Shown piece after piece: positions 7,129 through 14,964 of a stretch of 43,721 bases of DNA (position 1 is its first letter; the number at the start of each line of letters is the position of its first letter). The notes beneath the pieces are model-generated. The model was not told where the DNA came from, did not search any database, and saw nothing but the letters and a program-made list of their open reading frames with translations. This DNA is from a bacterium (GTDB taxonomy: Bacteria; Patescibacteriota; Minisyncoccia; 2-02-FULL-40-12; IGHO2-12-FULL-4). The stretch is from assembly GCA_030695705.1 (NCBI GenBank), contig JAUYPS010000048.1:1-43721 (forward strand). Direction: 5' to 3'. Made by a program: the position numbers and the translations under genes.

Positions 7129-7395
7129 ATGATCAACGCTCAACAAAAGACAAAAATAATTCAAAAGTTCTCCAATCACAATAAAGACACCGGCTCCGCC
7201 GAGGTGCAGATTGCTTTATTCAGCGAAGAAATAGAACGACTGGCCAAGCATCTCAAGAAGCACGCCAAGGACAACAGTTCTCGCATCGGTCTGCTCAAAA
7301 TGGTAGCCAAAAGAAGGCGTCTTTTGGAGTATCTCAAGAAACAAAACGTCAAAAAGTATAGCAAAGTGATTAAAGGATTGGAACTCAAGAAATAG
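7129..7395 (+). CDS. rpsO: Ribosomal protein S15
   Basis: This 88-residue primary 16S rRNA-binding protein of the small subunit is of normal length for the family. Characteristic segments are DTGSAEVQIALFSEEIERL, the KHLKKHAKDNSSRIGLLKMV helix region with the HxxDxxS rRNA contact, and the C-terminal KRRRLLEYLKK. The ATG at 7129 is chosen because conserved S15 sequence begins there. An in-frame TTG at 7084 would lie within the leader hairpin. It is followed after 14 bases by the NYN nuclease gene and then pnp, an order compatible with a shared transcript. rpsO and pnp are also neighbours in many bacteria. Confidence 0.95.
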   Translation: MINAQQKTKIIQKFSNHNKDTGSAEVQIALFSEEIERLAKHLKKHAKDNSSRIGLLKMVAKRRRLLEYLKKQNVKKYSKVIKGLELKK

Positions 7396-7409
7396 AGTGA
7401 TAACGACGT

Positions 7410-7946
7410 ATGACAACCAAGAATAACCATAATAAAAAATCCAAGGATATGAGCGCCCAAAATCAGCGAGTGGGTGTTTTTGTTGATGCCCAAAATATGT
7501 ATCATTCGGCCAAGAATCTTTATCACGCCAGAGCTAATTTTAAGAAGATTTTAGAAGCATCAGTTGGAGAAAGGCAGTTGATTCGCGCTTTTGCTTATGT
7601 TATTAAAACGGAAAGTGGCGAAGAAAAGGCCTTTTTTGAGGCCTTGGAAAAGAGTGGCTATGAAATCAAAGAAAAGGATTTGCAGATTTTTCCGGGAGGA
7701 ATGAAAAAAGCGGACTGGGATGTGGGCATGGCCATTGATGCCATAATTTTGGCAGACAAGATTGATGTGGCTGTTTTGGTTACCGGAGATGGCGATTTTG
7801 TTCCTTTAGTCGAGTATTTGAAGGTAAACAAAGGATTAAAAGTAGAGGTGTTTTCTTTTGAGAGAAGCACTTCGGCCCGGCTGAAAGAATCAGTAGATGT
7901 GTTTTCGGACTTGGGCTCGGATCATAAGAAATTTTTGATTTACTAA
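7410..7946 (+). CDS. NYN-domain protein (LabA/DUF88 family), putative ribonuclease
   Basis: This 178-residue protein of the NYN (PIN-like) fold belongs to a family of metal-dependent RNases. The first acidic motif is VGVFVDAQNMY, with D26 expected to bind metal. The next is KKADWDVGMAIDAI, and TGDGDFVPLV is the third acidic cluster, so the active site appears complete. A start at 7410 is used. An ATG at 7449 (MSAQNQR) is possible because the first 13 residues are low-complexity. The location between rpsO and pnp links it to RNA turnover, which is an inference from context. Confidence 0.85.
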   Translation: MTTKNNHNKKSKDMSAQNQRVGVFVDAQNMYHSAKNLYHARANFKKILEASVGERQLIRAFAYVIKTESGEEKAFFEALEKSGYEIKEKDLQIFPGGMKKADWDVGMAIDAIILADKIDVAVLVTGDGDFVPLVEYLKVNKGLKVEVFSFERSTSARLKESVDVFSDLGSDHKKFLIY

Positions 7947-7957
7947 AGTAATTAAAA

Positions 7958-8077
7958 AATAAATAAGTAGTGATGAAGAGGAATTGCGAAGGGTAAATGA
8001 TGGGGCATACGCCAAAGGGTTCAATTTTTGAACTTTTTGGCCTGAATCCCTAAATTACTCCCCTCTCTATTTATTTA
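7958..8077 (+). promoter_or_regulatory. Large hairpin in the pnp leader
   Basis: The interval can fold into one long interrupted stem: AATAAATA with TATTTATT at the base, then GAGG/CCTC, AATT/AATT, AGGG/CCCT, and an apical CCAAAGGGTTCAA/TTGAACTTTTTGG stem (8012-8040). In Enterobacteria PNPase represses its own mRNA through a leader stem cut by RNase III, so a comparable role is possible. It could equally be another palindromic repeat. Confidence 0.55.
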
Positions 8078-8089
8078 TCCATTGTTTAG

Positions 8090-10195
8090 ATGGATATAAA
8101 AACATATAAGCAGGACTTTGCCGGAAGAGAACTTTTTGTGGAATTAGGCCGGCTGGCTAATCAGGCCAACGGCTCTGTCCGCGTCCAGTACGGGGAAACA
8201 ACTCTTTTGGTTACGGCTACCATGTCGGCGCACCCGAAAGATGCTGACTACTTTCCTCTCTCGGTGGACTATGAAGAGAAGTATTATGCCGCCGGTAAAA
8301 TTAAAGGATCCAAGTGGATCAAGAGAGAAAGCCGGCCCTCGGAGGAGGCCATTTTGGCTGGAAGATTGATTGATCGTTCTCTGCGACCCCGTTTTAACAA
8401 TGGCATCCGCAATGAAGTCCAGGTAGTGCCGACCGTGCTTACTTTCGATAGTGTTAATGACCCGGATGTCGTGGCTCTTTTCGGAGCTTCTTTGTCTTTG
8501 ATGATTTCGGATATTCCTTTCAATGGACCGGTAGCGGCGGTGCGAGTAGGACGGGTTGATGGAAAATTGGTTATTAATCCAACTTACGAACAAAGAAAAA
8601 CTAGCGATTTCGATATTGTGGTTGCCGGGACCGCCAATCGGATTAACATGATTGAGGCCGGAGCCAAAATCGTGCCGGAAAAAGAAATGGCCGAAGCGGT
8701 GGAATTCGGGTTTAAAGAATTACAGAAGTTAATTAAATTCCAGGAGCAGATTGTCTCGGAAATATTCGCCAAAAAGAAAGATTTACTGGTTTTCTCTCAT
8801 GACGAATCATTAGTTAAGTTGGTTCGTGATTTTGTTACTCCCAAATTGGAAAAAGTTCTCTATACTCCGCACAAAAATGAGTATGTAGAGGGTTTGCACC
8901 GGACTAGCGAAGAACTGGCCGGTTTTATCAGTTCGGAATTTACCGGACATCCCGACTTGTCAAAAAAACTGAAAGAAGCATCCAAACTTTTTGAGGAAGA
9001 AATCGACAAGATTGTGCATAGAAATATTGTTGAGAAGGAAAAGCGTCCGGACGGCCGGAAAATTGATGAGTTGAGAAAATTATCCGGTGATACGGGAATT
9101 TTGCCGCATTCGCACGGAACAGGACTTTTTGATCGCGGAACTACCCAGGTCTTGACTGTGCTGACTTTGGCTTCTCCCGGTATGGAACAGTGGGTAGAGA
9201 CCATGGAGATCGAGCTCACCAAGAAACGCTTCATGCATCATTACATCTTTCCTCCTTTCAGCGTGGGAGAGGTGGGCAGGATGGGTTTTACCGGCCGGAG
9301 GGAAATTGGCCACGGCGCTTTGGCGGAAAGGGCCTTAGAACCCTTAATTCCTTCTAAAGACGACTTCCCCTACACCATCAGAGTTGTTTCCGAAACGCTT
9401 TCTTCCAACGGTTCTTCCTCCATGGCCTCTGTCTGCGCTTCCAGTTTGGCTTTGATGGATGGAGGAGTGCCAATCAAATCCCATGTAGGCGGAATCGCCA
9501 TGGGATTGATGTTTGGGGAAGACGATGAGAAGTATAAAATTTTAACCGACATTCAAGGTCCGGAAGATCACCATGGCGATATGGATTTGAAAGTGGCCGG
9601 GACAAAAGAAGGGGTTACCGCCATTCAGATGGATGTGAAAATAGAAGGTATTACTATGAAAATTTTTGAAGAATCGTTAGTTCAGGCCAAAAAAGCGCGT
9701 TTGGAGATTTTGGATACCCTGGCCGGAGCTATCAAAGAGCCACGAGCTGAACTTTCTTCCTATGCTCCTCGAATTAAGACCGTTAAAATCAATCCGGATA
9801 AGATTCGCACCTTGATTGGTCCGGGCGGCAAGATGATAAATGATATTATCGATCAAACGGGAGTGGATATTGATATAGAAGATGATGGGAGCGTCTTTAT
9901 CACGGCTGACAACCCGGAGAGTATGGACAAGGCCATTAAATTAATTGAATCTGTAACTTATGAGGAAAAGCCGGGTGATGAATTCGATGGTAAAGTATCT
10001 CGTATTTTGGACTTTGGCGCAATGATAGAGTATCTGCCTGGACGAGAGGGACTGGTTTATGTTTCAGAGATCTCCCATGAGCGTATCCGTCACCCTGCTG
10101 ATGTGTTAAAAATCGGGCAAAGTGTACATGTGAGAGTGAAAAACATTGACGAGTATGGTAGAATAAACTTATCAATGAAAACAGCTAAACAATAA
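8090..10195 (+). CDS. pnp: Polyribonucleotide nucleotidyltransferase (PNPase)
   Basis: PNPase is the trimeric 3'-5' phosphorolytic exoribonuclease of RNA decay. At 701 residues it is full length. Two RNase PH-like domains occupy roughly residues 1-210 and 310-530. The first holds RPSEEAILAGRLIDRSLRP and the second holds phosphate-binding GSSSMASVCASSLALMDGG. A KH domain with GPGGKMINDII and a C-terminal S1 domain ending near NLSMKTAKQ complete it. No Shine-Dalgarno site is visible before the ATG. It is downstream of rpsO and the NYN gene, with a large leader hairpin between. No degradation or frameshift is visible. Confidence 0.97.
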   Translation: MDIKTYKQDFAGRELFVELGRLANQANGSVRVQYGETTLLVTATMSAHPKDADYFPLSVDYEEKYYAAGKIKGSKWIKRESRPSEEAILAGRLIDRSLRPRFNNGIRNEVQVVPTVLTFDSVNDPDVVALFGASLSLMISDIPFNGPVAAVRVGRVDGKLVINPTYEQRKTSDFDIVVAGTANRINMIEAGAKIVPEKEMAEAVEFGFKELQKLIKFQEQIVSEIFAKKKDLLVFSHDESLVKLVRDFVTPKLEKVLYTPHKNEYVEGLHRTSEELAGFISSEFTGHPDLSKKLKEASKLFEEEIDKIVHRNIVEKEKRPDGRKIDELRKLSGDTGILPHSHGTGLFDRGTTQVLTVLTLASPGMEQWVETMEIELTKKRFMHHYIFPPFSVGEVGRMGFTGRREIGHGALAERALEPLIPSKDDFPYTIRVVSETLSSNGSSSMASVCASSLALMDGGVPIKSHVGGIAMGLMFGEDDEKYKILTDIQGPEDHHGDMDLKVAGTKEGVTAIQMDVKIEGITMKIFEESLVQAKKARLEILDTLAGAIKEPRAELSSYAPRIKTVKINPDKIRTLIGPGGKMINDIIDQTGVDIDIEDDGSVFITADNPESMDKAIKLIESVTYEEKPGDEFDGKVSRILDFGAMIEYLPGREGLVYVSEISHERIRHPADVLKIGQSVHVRVKNIDEYGRINLSMKTAKQ

Positions 10196-10215
10196 GAGCA
10201 GGTAATAAAATCTCA

Positions 10216-10298
10216 AGAGGCCTCCGGTGAACAAAGTTTTTGTTCCGTCAACAGTCCCCCAGACTGTTGACTCTCAAAAACTGTTCCCCTCCGCCTCT
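10216..10298. repeat. 83 bp near-perfect palindromic element after pnp
   Basis: The arms AGAGGC/GCCTCT, GAACAAAGTTTTTG/CAAAAACTGTTC and GTCAACAGTC/GACTGTTGAC form one long hairpin with a CCCCCA loop. No T-run follows, so it is not a typical terminator. It could be an inserted palindromic repeat or a 3'-end stabilising structure. It covers an in-frame TTG (10240) that would otherwise extend the next gene. Confidence 0.75.
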
Positions 10299-10338
10299 GG
10301 ATGATTTATTTCATGTTTCAAATTTAGCTTCACTCTTA

Positions 10339-11655
10339 ATGGATGATCCAAAATTTTCGGTGCCGTCTAATTTACCGGTTGCCCAAGGGACGGCAGGTGT
10401 TCCGGCGCCTAAAAGCGATACCTCTTTCCGCTCTTCTATTCGGACCATGGAAAGCGATATAAAATCAGCTCAAACCGGGCAGACCCCTAAAGCATTTGAA
10501 GTTAAACCGCCCTTATTTTCTCCAACTCCTAAGCCGGTGCAACCCCCAGTTGCTATAAAGCCACTGTCTCCAATTCCAGGAGTTCCTCCTACCGGAATTA
10601 AACTAGGAGAAGCAGAAAAAAGAACTGCTCCTTTGCCGGGACAGGAAAAGTTAATCCCCTTTAGGCCGGAACAGAATCCGCCAGTTGGCAGATCGGAAAT
10701 TAAAGTAGCTCCTGCTACGCCCACTCCTCCTGTTGTTCCTGCGGCCCCGCTTCCGCTTCCGCCAATGTCTCCAAAACAACCTCCGGCACCGCTCGTCAGG
10801 CCCTTGCCAAGTCAGGGAGGTATTGCTGTTCCCCCGAAACAATTTTCTTTTGGAAATAAAAAAATCATGGCCGGCGCGGCACTGGTAGTTCTTATCGTAT
10901 TAGGCGGAATTTTGTATCTGCGCTCCGGACAAGAACCGGAAGATATTTCTGTAGCAACTCCCACGCCGTCTACCACCGTTTCTCCGGAGCTCACCTTGGG
11001 AGGAGGATCTTCTGTCACCACTTTATCCGGAATTTTTGGCCAGGCGTCCAGTACTGTTTTTCCAGGTATTTCCGACTCTTTCTCTACTTTTCAAAGTGGA
11101 ATGATTGGTTTAAGTAGTGATAATCCAAATAAAAACGTTTTAGTATCAATCAAAAAACCATCCGGAGAAAATTATAAGTTTTCAGAGTTTCTTGATCAAT
11201 TTTCAATTGTAGGTTTTCCAGTAAATTTAATCTCCGCTTTGGCAGACAACGATTTTAATTTAATTTTAACAAAACAAACAGAATTTTTTGACGAGAATGG
11301 GAAATTAATTGCTAATCCATCAGCCGAAATGCTTTTAACTCCCAAAATTGCTTTGGCGGTCAGAGTAATTGATGCCACGGAAGCCCGCAATCAGCTTACT
11401 TTGTGGGAAAATACGATGAAAGAAAGCTTTGGGGACTTTGGGGAATTTTATGATATTTTTTCGGTGCCAACGGAAAAAGTACCTTTCTCGGACAACCTTT
11501 ATCAAGGCGTTCCCATCAGATTTCTCAACTTTCCTTATGCGGACAAGGCCATTGATTACGCTATTGTTACCGCCAAAAACGGCAATGACTACTTAATTAT
11601 CGCCAACTCTCGAGAGCAAATGTACTCGATCATTGACAAACTGCTTGGCTTCTAA
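10339..11655 (+). CDS. Single-pass membrane protein with proline-rich N-terminus, unknown function
   Basis: The start is placed at ATG 10339 (MDDPKFSV), giving 438 residues. An upstream TTG lies inside a palindromic hairpin and is unlikely. Residues 1-170 are proline-rich and probably disordered and cytoplasmic. One transmembrane helix (about 178-197, AGAALVVLIVLGGILYL) follows. A C-terminal domain of about 220 residues, with repeated IVTAKNGNDYLIIANSREQM-like strands, would lie outside the membrane. This architecture recurs in Patescibacteria envelope proteins of unknown role. No catalytic motif is visible. An R1 repeat follows directly after the stop codon. Confidence 0.75.
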   Translation: MDDPKFSVPSNLPVAQGTAGVPAPKSDTSFRSSIRTMESDIKSAQTGQTPKAFEVKPPLFSPTPKPVQPPVAIKPLSPIPGVPPTGIKLGEAEKRTAPLPGQEKLIPFRPEQNPPVGRSEIKVAPATPTPPVVPAAPLPLPPMSPKQPPAPLVRPLPSQGGIAVPPKQFSFGNKKIMAGAALVVLIVLGGILYLRSGQEPEDISVATPTPSTTVSPELTLGGGSSVTTLSGIFGQASSTVFPGISDSFSTFQSGMIGLSSDNPNKNVLVSIKKPSGENYKFSEFLDQFSIVGFPVNLISALADNDFNLILTKQTEFFDENGKLIANPSAEMLLTPKIALAVRVIDATEARNQLTLWENTMKESFGDFGEFYDIFSVPTEKVPFSDNLYQGVPIRFLNFPYADKAIDYAIVTAKNGNDYLIIANSREQMYSIIDKLLGF

Positions 11656-11662
11656 CTGACCA

Positions 11663-11740
11663 TGCAAATCAGCCATACACCCACTTGAAGATTCCGAGCG
11701 ATAAGTCGAGGTCGAAAGTGGGTGGTATGGCCGATTTGCT
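11663..11740. repeat. Palindromic repeat R1, intergenic copy
   Basis: This copy starts GCAAATCAGCCATACACCCA and ends GGGTGGTATGGCCGATTTGC, with inverted CTTGAAGATTCCGAG/AAGTCGAGGTCGAAAG arms between. It differs from the tsaE and recG copies by small deletions and substitutions, consistent with freer drift outside coding sequence. Confidence 0.9.
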
Positions 11741-11765
11741 CTCTTAGTTGTCCACAGTTTTCCTA

Positions 11766-11794
11766 TTGACTTTTTCTTTGCGAACTGATACTCT
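11766..11794 (+). promoter_or_regulatory. Strong promoter of a candidate small RNA
   Basis: TTGACT (11766-11771) and TACTCT (11789-11794) are 17 bp apart with a TGA extended -10. No coding frame follows before a terminator. Transcription should begin near 11801. Confidence 0.65.
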
Positions 11795-11800
11795 TTAACT

Positions 11801-11914
11801 AGATCTTTTTACTGGCCGTTTCTGCTTTTATAGAACGGCTGGAAATTTTTTACCTTCCGAAGGGCATTCGTCCTCAAGTCAGAAATTTAGGATGTTAATG
11901 CCCTTCTTTTTTTT
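11801..11914 (+). ncRNA. Candidate small RNA of about 114 nt
   Basis: The interval begins just after a good promoter and ends at a strong intrinsic terminator. It contains a first hairpin, GCCGTTTCT with AGAACGGC (11815-11839, one bulged T). The terminator hairpin GAAGGGCATT with AATGCCCTTC (11859-11906) encloses a 28-base loop and is followed by eight T residues. It contains no plausible reading frame. It is separated from the next gene by a second promoter, so it is probably a stand-alone transcript. I do not recognise it as 6S, RNase P, SRP or tmRNA. Function unknown. Confidence 0.55.
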
Positions 11915-11952
11915 AATCATAAACTAGTTTTATAATAATTTCCCCAAAATAA

Positions 11953-11981
11953 TTGTAAAAGATAAAATTTTGTGCTAACAT
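11953..11981 (+). promoter_or_regulatory. Promoter of the DksA/TraR-like gene
   Basis: TTGTAA (11953-11958) and TAACAT (11976-11981) are 17 bp apart with a TGC extended -10. The -10 ends only 12 bases before the ATG, leaving room for at most a few leader bases and no Shine-Dalgarno site. Confidence 0.6.
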
Positions 11982-11993
11982 TACACTTCAAAT

Positions 11994-12365
11994 ATGGATA
12001 TTAATGAAAAACAAAAACTAATAAAGAGTTTGCAGGAAGAAGAAAAGTTGATCTTATCTGAATTGACTGAATTAGCCAGAAAAAACCCAAATGTTAAGGG
12101 TGACTTTAACGTGCCTTTTCCTAACGAAGGCGATAGTTTGGACGAAAATGCCAGAGAAATTACCGAATTTGAAAGAACAAAAGCGGTTGTAGATAATCTC
12201 GAAAAACGCCTAAAAGATATCAGCACTACGATAGAAAAATTAAACGCGAACTCTTACGGTGTCTGTGAAAAATGTTCAGTAGAAATTAGCGCCGACCGTC
12301 TACAAGCCATGCCAACAGCCAATCTTTGCATTAATTGCGCCAAGGTCCATTCTCACGAAGTTTGA
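11994..12365 (+). CDS. DksA/TraR-type C4 zinc-finger protein
   Basis: This 123-residue protein has a charged coiled coil (about residues 1-80) and a C-terminal C4 zinc finger, YGVCEKC ... LCINC, near residues 86-113. DksA-family proteins enter the RNA polymerase secondary channel and modulate initiation, often with ppGpp. The conserved coiled-coil-tip acidic pair of true DksA cannot be assigned with confidence (a DSLDENAREITEF segment lies in the right area), so the name dksA is not given. It lies directly upstream of comM with 28 bases between, possibly one transcript. The start agrees with a near-leaderless promoter. Confidence 0.85.
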   Translation: MDINEKQKLIKSLQEEEKLILSELTELARKNPNVKGDFNVPFPNEGDSLDENAREITEFERTKAVVDNLEKRLKDISTTIEKLNANSYGVCEKCSVEISADRLQAMPTANLCINCAKVHSHEV

Positions 12366-12393
12366 TACTATTTTAGAGGGATTTAAATAAAAC

Positions 12394-13929
12394 ATGCCTG
12401 TTAGGGTAAATTCGGCGGCCATAAACGCTTTAGAAGCGGTTAAAATAGATGTGGAAGTTGATTGTAATAAAGGTTTACATGCTTTTACTATTGTCGGTCT
12501 TGCCGACAAAAGCGTGGAAGAATCAAAGGATCGTCTCGATGCCGCGATCAGAAATAGCGGTTTTGCCAATCCAAAGTCAAAAAATTTAAAAGTGGTGGTC
12601 AATCTGGCTCCGGCCAGCATCAAAAAAAGCGGATCTTTGCTGGATTTACCGATTGCCATCGGCTATTTATTAGCTACCTCCCAGTTAAAATTTAATAATC
12701 AGGAAACTCGCCTCTTTGTGGGCGAGCTTTCTTTAGATGGACTGATTAGACCAGTTCGTGGGGTCTTATCGATTGCTATTTTAGCCAAAGAACTTGGATT
12801 AGCAGAAATAATTGTGCCAAAATCGAATGCCAAAGAAGCGGCCATGATCCAAGACATCAAAGTGATCGGTGCGACCTCTTTAAAAGAAGTTACCTCTTAC
12901 CTCAAAGAAGAAATAGTTCTAGAAAGCGAAAAACGGCCCTACCTGGCACAGAACAGAAGTTTTGATACCGAACCAGACCTTTCTTCGATTAAAGGGCAGG
13001 AGAGCGCAAAAAGGGCCTTGCTGATAGCGGCGGCCGGCGGACATAATATTTTAATGTTCGGACCTCCTGGATCCGGCAAGACCATCTTGGCTAAATCCTT
13101 GCGAGGTATTTTACCCCCAATGTCTTATGAAGAAGCGATTGATGTAACCAGAATTTATAGTGTGGCGGGATTGACTGGAGAATCCGGATTAATTAACCAA
13201 CGGCCTTTTAGGAGTCCCCATCACACCACCTCTGCCCCGGCCATAATCGGCGGAGGCAATATCCCCCGCCCCGGAGAAATTAGTTTATCTCATCGTGGTA
13301 TCCTTTTTCTTGACGAACTCCCGGAATTTCCTAGAAATGTCTTGGAATCGTTAAGACAGCCGATGGAAGATGGCCAGGTAACCGTTTCCAGAACATCCGG
13401 TTCTGGGCATTTTCCCGCCAGATTCATGCTGGTTGGCGCCATGAATCCTTGTCCTTGTGGGAACTTAGGAAGTGAAAAAGAGGCCTGTGTTTGTCTGCCG
13501 ATGGTGGCCTTGAAGTATCGAAAAAAGATCTCCGGACCGCTCTTAGACCGGATTGATTTACAGGTCTTCGTTCCCCGCGAAACATATAAAAACCTAAGTA
13601 GTCAAGAGAAGACAGAGACGTCCTATAAAATAAGAGAAAAAGTTGCCTTTGCTAGAAAAATTGAAGCGGAACGGCTCAAAAAGTATGGATTTTTGATTAA
13701 TTCCGAAATAAATCTTAAAAACATAAAAGAAATTTGTCCCCTTTCATCCGGGGCAGAGGCCATTCTTGGGAAAATTGTGGAGAAAAAGAACATCTCCGGG
13801 CGGGGATATCACCGTATTTTAAAGATTTCCCGAACGATTGCTGATTTGGAACAAAGCGAGGAAATTAAAGAGCAGCACATCGCCGAAGCCGTAAACTTCC
13901 GATTATCAGAGCTTTCGCAGATGGTTTAG
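12394..13929 (+). CDS. comM: ComM/YifB-family Mg-chelatase-like AAA+ ATPase
   Basis: At 511 residues this is full length. The N-terminal ChlI-like domain (about 1-180) carries GLADKSVEESKDR and NLAPASIKKSGS. The AAA+ core holds Walker A GPPGSGKT (223-230), the RSPHHTTSAPAIIGGG loop, Walker B LFLDELPEF and a cysteine cluster MNPCPCG ... CVC. A C-terminal helical domain with SGRGYHRILKISRTIADLE follows. In naturally transformable bacteria ComM is a branch-migration helicase that extends heteroduplex during integration of foreign DNA. That fits a genome with likely acquired genes, but no uptake genes are in this window. A MITE starts 8 bases after the stop codon. Confidence 0.93.
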   Translation: MPVRVNSAAINALEAVKIDVEVDCNKGLHAFTIVGLADKSVEESKDRLDAAIRNSGFANPKSKNLKVVVNLAPASIKKSGSLLDLPIAIGYLLATSQLKFNNQETRLFVGELSLDGLIRPVRGVLSIAILAKELGLAEIIVPKSNAKEAAMIQDIKVIGATSLKEVTSYLKEEIVLESEKRPYLAQNRSFDTEPDLSSIKGQESAKRALLIAAAGGHNILMFGPPGSGKTILAKSLRGILPPMSYEEAIDVTRIYSVAGLTGESGLINQRPFRSPHHTTSAPAIIGGGNIPRPGEISLSHRGILFLDELPEFPRNVLESLRQPMEDGQVTVSRTSGSGHFPARFMLVGAMNPCPCGNLGSEKEACVCLPMVALKYRKKISGPLLDRIDLQVFVPRETYKNLSSQEKTETSYKIREKVAFARKIEAERLKKYGFLINSEINLKNIKEICPLSSGAEAILGKIVEKKNISGRGYHRILKISRTIADLEQSEEIKEQHIAEAVNFRLSELSQMV

Positions 13930-13937
13930 GTTTTTGG

Positions 13938-14197
13938 GCGTAATCCCCGCTCCCCCATTTCAAAGATTCCCTCGAGATCAAATCCTGGTTTGATTTCGTC
14001 ATAAATCCTTATAAAAATCAGGTACCTGGTCGGCCTACAAAAATTAAAAGATTTACCTAAAGCAAATCTTTTAATTTATTTGTTTAATCAGAATTAATCG
14101 CCTCCCTCCTAGTTTGTTATAAGGCCTTTATTTCCTCAATCATCCTGGATTTGCTATCACTCGGTCATATTTTGAAATGGAGGAGTGGGGATTACGC
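13938..14197. mobile_element. MITE-like element with 27 bp terminal inverted repeats
   Basis: This 260 bp element fills almost the whole comM-14264 gap. Its ends are GCGTAATCCCCGCTCC plus CCCATTTCAAA at the left, and the complement of the same sequence with two mismatches at the right. Internally, AAATTAAAAGATTT/AAATCTTTTAATTT and TAAATCCTTATAA/TTATAAGGCCTTTA also pair. No clear target-site duplication and no transposase are visible. Its ends do not resemble the 5897-6163 element. Confidence 0.75.
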
Positions 14198-14263
14198 TTA
14201 AGATTTACTTAAATTTACAAATCTGCTACTTTAAACTCAAGTAATTTGAAAAGAAGGGGAAAT

Positions 14264-14656
14264 ATGGCTGAAAAGAAGGCGTGGCGTCTGATTTTTGCCG
14301 AAGGTTTGCTTGGAAATTACATAAATGGAGAGGTGCAATGGACTTTTAGAAAATACAGTCCTAGGTCGCATGAATTCAAAAAAGGGCAGATTATTGAGGG
14401 GCACTTTCTTGAAGGAGTGATGCTTTTGCTTGAAGTCATGGAGGATACACAAATTAAGTTCTTTTCTTATATTACTGCGGATGAATGCAGAGAATGGGGC
14501 GGGGATAATTGTTCTCATCCTGAAATGATGCAGCAAATGAGGAAATACAATCCAGGAGTAACGGAAAATGACAAGGCAACAATGATCAAAACTCGTTTGG
14601 CGCGGATTAAGAATCGGCCAATTGCCGGACCTTTGCCGGAAGGGTTGAGGAAATGA
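14264..14656 (+). CDS. Small hypothetical cytoplasmic protein
   Basis: The protein has 130 residues. ATG 14264 is chosen because AAGGGGAA lies 4-10 bases before it. A TTG at 14246 would include that site. It has no signal peptide or membrane segment. Segments such as FRKYSPRSHEFKKGQIIEGH and a later DECREWGGDNC suggest a small ASCH/PUA-like RNA-binding fold, but this is only an impression. Its stop codon overlaps the next start (ATGA), so the two genes are translationally coupled. Confidence 0.7.
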   Translation: MAEKKAWRLIFAEGLLGNYINGEVQWTFRKYSPRSHEFKKGQIIEGHFLEGVMLLLEVMEDTQIKFFSYITADECREWGGDNCSHPEMMQQMRKYNPGVTENDKATMIKTRLARIKNRPIAGPLPEGLRK

Positions 14657-14805
14657 GCGAAGAACTCATAATCTGTCCATGCTGTGAAGGACAAAAGATC
14701 TGGCCATTTGCCGATGTGGCTTATGGCATGACTTGTCCGGTATGCGCCGGTGTTGGCAGAGTTGATCCGGAGTTGGCCAAGTTGGCCATAAAGAATGGTT
14801 GGTAA
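14653..14805 (+). CDS. 50-residue zinc-ribbon protein
   Basis: This short gene starts in an ATGA overlap with the preceding gene and ends at a terminator. The product, MSEELIICPCCEGQ followed by TCPVCAGVGRVDP, carries two CxxC pairs in the style of a DnaJ or rubredoxin-like zinc ribbon. The coupling to a conserved-looking neighbour and the four cysteines make it a convincing small gene. Its target is unknown. Confidence 0.75.
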   Translation: MSEELIICPCCEGQKIWPFADVAYGMTCPVCAGVGRVDPELAKLAIKNGW

Positions 14806-14830
14806 AACCGCTAAATTAAGCGGTTTTTTT
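14805..14830 (+). terminator. Intrinsic terminator after the zinc-ribbon gene
   Basis: CCGCT (14808-14812) and AGCGG (14819-14823) form a stem followed by seven T residues. It ends the two-gene unit 14264-14805. Confidence 0.85.
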
Positions 14831-14866
14831 AATGCGCCAAGTGAGTGGCATATTCATTTGTCACTG

Positions 14867-14902
14867 TGACACTATGACACTATGACACTATGACACTATG
14901 AC
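14867..14902. repeat. Tandem octamer TGACACTA, 4.5 copies
   Basis: Four perfect copies of TGACACTA and a half copy are followed by two copies of the related TGTCACTA (from about 14904). The array lies in a 515-base gap (14806-15320) without a full-size gene and just upstream of a promoter, where copy-number change by slippage could alter transcription. Confidence 0.85.
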
Positions 14903-14927
14903 GTGTCACTATGTCACTATACTGGTT

Positions 14928-14955
14928 TTGATTTCTAAAACTCTAGTGATACAAT
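14928..14955 (+). promoter_or_regulatory. Promoter upstream of the 14965 remnant
   Basis: TTGATT (14928-14933) and TACAAT (14950-14955) are 16 bp apart with a TGA extended -10. The -10 ends 9 bases before the ATG, the same near-leaderless arrangement seen at other genes in this window. Confidence 0.55.
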
Positions 14956-14964
14956 CGAACAATT

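Noticed and set aside
10240..10338. TTG start at 10240 for the membrane-protein gene
   Set aside because: It lies inside an 83 bp palindrome and gives a sequence without conservation-like features. ATG 10339 is simpler.
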